Source of the DNA: JAMDEO01 sp963775295
Lineage (GTDB): Bacteria; Actinomycetota; Thermoleophilia; RBG-16-64-13
Reading direction: 5' to 3'
NCBI GenBank assembly: GCA_963775295.1
Contig: CAVZIK010000002.1
Location: 1 to 17,967 of the forward strand
Length of the DNA stretch: 17,967 bases
Shown: positions 16,752 through 17,967 of the stretch, in pieces
How the letters are laid out: every line of letters begins with the position of its first letter
How positions within the stretch are numbered: position 1 is the first letter of the stretch
Made by a program: the position numbers and the translations under genes
The notes under the pieces: model-generated
The model's database searches: none
What the model saw: the letters and a program-made list of their open reading frames with translations, nothing else
Told to the model about the DNA's origin: nothing

Positions 16752-17428
16752 TGACGGCGGAGATGAACAAGACCACCAAAGTGGGCATCATCTCGTGCAG
16801 TGGGGAGGAGTTGCCTGCGGGGACGATCTCGAGGAGCGCCGTCCGGCGCGTGCTCGAAGTGCTGCGCCCCCACGACGCGGTGACCCTCTGTCTGCCCCTC
16901 TTCCTCGCCGGTAACGAGGGTGAGCGCAACTTTGCCAGGACCCACCCGACCATCACCATCGATGGCTGCGACAAGCAATGCGCCCGATTCGGCACCGAGA
17001 GGCATGGAGGTCCGGTCGCCCGGTCGCTGGTGGTCAGCGACATCCTTGGAGATCGGGCCGCAGCCTGCTCCCGCTCGCTGCGCCGGCGGACCGAGGCCGA
17101 CGAAGAAGCTATAGCCATCGTGGCGGCCCGTATCGCCGGCGAGATCGACAAACTCATGAAGGGGAAGGGCTTGATAGAGGTCAAGGTGTTTGGCGCGGAA
17201 CCGCCATGCGTCAAGTGCAAGCAGACTGAGCAGGAGGCTAAGAAGGCAGCGGCCAGGTTCCCCGGACAGGTGAGGGTCGAGAAGCTCTCCGCCCTTTCGC
17301 CGGAGGGAGTGGCGTTCGGATTTGCGATGACGCCTGCAGTCGTGGTCAACGGCAAAGTCGTATCTCAGGGCCGGGTGCCCCAAGTGGCCGAGTTGGAAGG
17401 TATCTTTCGAGCCGAACTGGGAGGATGA
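16751..17428 (+). CDS. Fusion of a DGC-type domain with a thioredoxin-like (MTH895/TM0996-type) domain
   Basis: In this 225-residue soluble protein, the N-terminal part (to about residue 137) is DGC-like: VGIISCSGEELPAG with Cys16, VTLCLPLFLAGNEGE with Cys47, and THPTITIDGCDKQC with Cys73 and Cys77. The Cys that precedes ITIDGC by four residues in the neighbouring DGC protein is replaced by Thr. The C-terminal part (about 141-225) is a small thioredoxin-fold domain with redox motif CVKC (153-156) and the cis-Pro segment MTPAVVVNGKVV. Small thioredoxin-like and DGC proteins occur as separate neighbours in some anaerobes' metal(loid)-related loci; here they are joined. The CVKC pair could reduce or receive sulfur or metal from the DGC cysteines. 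It starts on the previous stop (TGATG) and ends overlapping the next start (ATGA). Confidence 0.85.
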   Translation: MTAEMNKTTKVGIISCSGEELPAGTISRSAVRRVLEVLRPHDAVTLCLPLFLAGNEGERNFARTHPTITIDGCDKQCARFGTERHGGPVARSLVVSDILGDRAAACSRSLRRRTEADEEAIAIVAARIAGEIDKLMKGKGLIEVKVFGAEPPCVKCKQTEQEAKKAAARFPGQVRVEKLSALSPEGVAFGFAMTPAVVVNGKVVSQGRVPQVAELEGIFRAELGG

Positions 17429-17706
17429 AGGTGGCTGTGCTTCTGGAGGTGTTCAGTGGAGATCCGCCATGTCCCGGCTGCGTCGCCATACTGGCGATGG
17501 CGGGCCGGCTTGCCGAGAAATACCCGGTCGAGGAGCTCGTGGTGAAAGAGTACGTCGGCAAGGAGGCGCTCGAGAAGTATGGGGAGTACAACCTTTCCTG
17601 CGTTCCCGCCGCCGTCATAAACGGGGTGATCAAGATCGAGGGGACGGCTCCCGACGAAGGCACGATGAACAACGCGCTCCGAGAGGGTGGGCTATGGATC
17701 CGATAA
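17425..17706 (+). CDS. Small thioredoxin/glutaredoxin-fold protein with CPGC motif
   Basis: The 93-residue protein has an initial beta strand (VAVLLEVF) leading to PPCPGC (Cys16 and Cys19) at the expected active-site position, and the cis-Pro region SCVPAAVINGVIKIEG with Pro61. An extra Cys59 sits two residues before that Pro. The size fits the minimal thioredoxin-like families rather than classical thioredoxin, and there is no signal peptide. It overlaps the preceding gene by four bases (ATGA) and the following one by 13. A role in reducing or thiolating the neighbouring DGC or lipoyl proteins is inferred from context only. Confidence 0.85.
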   Translation: MKVAVLLEVFSGDPPCPGCVAILAMAGRLAEKYPVEELVVKEYVGKEALEKYGEYNLSCVPAAVINGVIKIEGTAPDEGTMNNALREGGLWIR

Positions 17707-17957
17707 AGATCGAGGTGTTTCTATCCGTGCCCGCTTGCTCCGGTGGAGTCGCGGTCCGGCGGCTCATCGACGATGTTGCCGCCGATTACGGGGACCAGAT
17801 GGATGTGGTGCTTCACCAGGGGCGCGATGAACGGTACGAGGAGCTGAAGCTTTCGTCGGCTCCGGCCATCATTGTGGGCGATCTCGTCCGTTTCATCGGG
17901 CTGTGCCCCACCAGGGAAGGCCTCATTGGCGCTCTGAGAGAGGCCGGCCTGGACTAG
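17694..17957 (+). CDS. Small thioredoxin-fold protein with a one-Cys CSGG site
   Basis: The 87-residue protein is similar in layout to its upstream neighbour: strand IKIEVFLSV, active-site region ACSGG (Cys15-Ser-Gly-Gly18), then a segment SSAPAIIVGDLVRFIG with the cis-Pro. The second active-site Cys is replaced by Gly, so it cannot form the usual intramolecular disulfide. It would act by a monothiol mechanism or as a persulfide or metal carrier. A second Cys lies near the end (GLCPTREGLIGAL). Its ATG lies inside the end of the upstream gene (13-base overlap), so it is translationally coupled. It is the last gene visible; ten bases remain in the window, so the operon may continue. Confidence 0.75.
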   Translation: MDPIKIEVFLSVPACSGGVAVRRLIDDVAADYGDQMDVVLHQGRDERYEELKLSSAPAIIVGDLVRFIGLCPTREGLIGALREAGLD

Positions 17958-17967
17958 CGCCGGCAGA

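Noticed and set aside
16331..17428. A single open frame of 365 residues suggesting one large two-DGC protein
   Set aside because: The middle part (about residues 40-140) is Arg/Gly-rich nonsense, while the true DGC sequence (CLALLVKGDEE, HPCITIDGCAKAC) lies in the other frame. The following gene has its own ATG at 16751 in a TGATG junction. The long frame arises from one extra base near 16445.
1..17967. CRISPR arrays, insertion sequences, or complete tRNA/rRNA genes
   Set aside because: No spaced short repeats, transposase-like frames, terminal inverted repeats or complete tRNA folds were recognised on either strand.

Overview
The window is gene-dense, clearly high-G+C bacterial DNA. Genes have strong purine-rich ribosome-binding sites and many ATGA or TGATG start/stop overlaps. 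The mix of DUF3786, a COG1237-like metallo-beta-lactamase-fold protein, ferredoxin, HdrA-like and DGC-domain proteins points to an anaerobic or facultatively anaerobic lineage. An uncultured actinobacterial or similar high-G+C group is plausible, but I cannot fix the phylum from this sequence.

Left part (1-4557): positions 1-192 hold no recognisable gene, only a tRNA/tmRNA-3'-end-like fragment at 10-28. A DUF2254 membrane protein (+) converges on a CPA1-type Na+/H+ antiporter (-). Next on the minus strand come a DUF3786 protein and a metallo-beta-lactamase-fold hydrolase, which are probably co-transcribed. Middle part (4692-11586, minus strand): one tight operon encodes a peptide/nickel-type ABC importer (lipoprotein binding protein, permease C, fused double ATPase, permease B), followed with no gap by an MFS transporter.

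Right part (11733-17957, plus strand): first come a pyridine nucleotide-disulfide oxidoreductase of the dihydrolipoamide dehydrogenase/mercuric reductase family and a small cytochrome-b5-like protein. Then a promoter whose -10 box overlaps a palindrome precedes an eight-gene, translationally coupled operon: MFS transporter, stand-alone HdrA N-terminal-like protein, 2[4Fe-4S] ferredoxin, DGC domain fused to a GcvH-like lipoyl domain, DGC protein, DGC domain fused to a thioredoxin-like domain, and two small thioredoxin-fold proteins.

This last operon is the most interesting content. It combines electron-transfer modules (HdrA-N, ferredoxin), a swinging-arm carrier (lipoyl domain), thiol/redox modules (thioredoxin folds) and three Cys-rich DGC modules that may bind metal, persulfide or metalloid. 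It resembles in logic, but not in gene content, the sHdr/lipoate-binding-protein sulfur oxidation systems. A carrier-bound sulfur- or metalloid-compound conversion with import or export by the MFS protein is a reasonable hypothesis. The nearby disulfide oxidoreductase is a candidate partner for the lipoyl arm.

Caveat: seven genes are interrupted by at least nine single-base frame changes. Eight behave as one extra base, mostly G or C in short runs, and one as a missing base. Protein-family similarity continues across every break, so I treat these as single genes, probably with sequence errors, and give joined coordinates.
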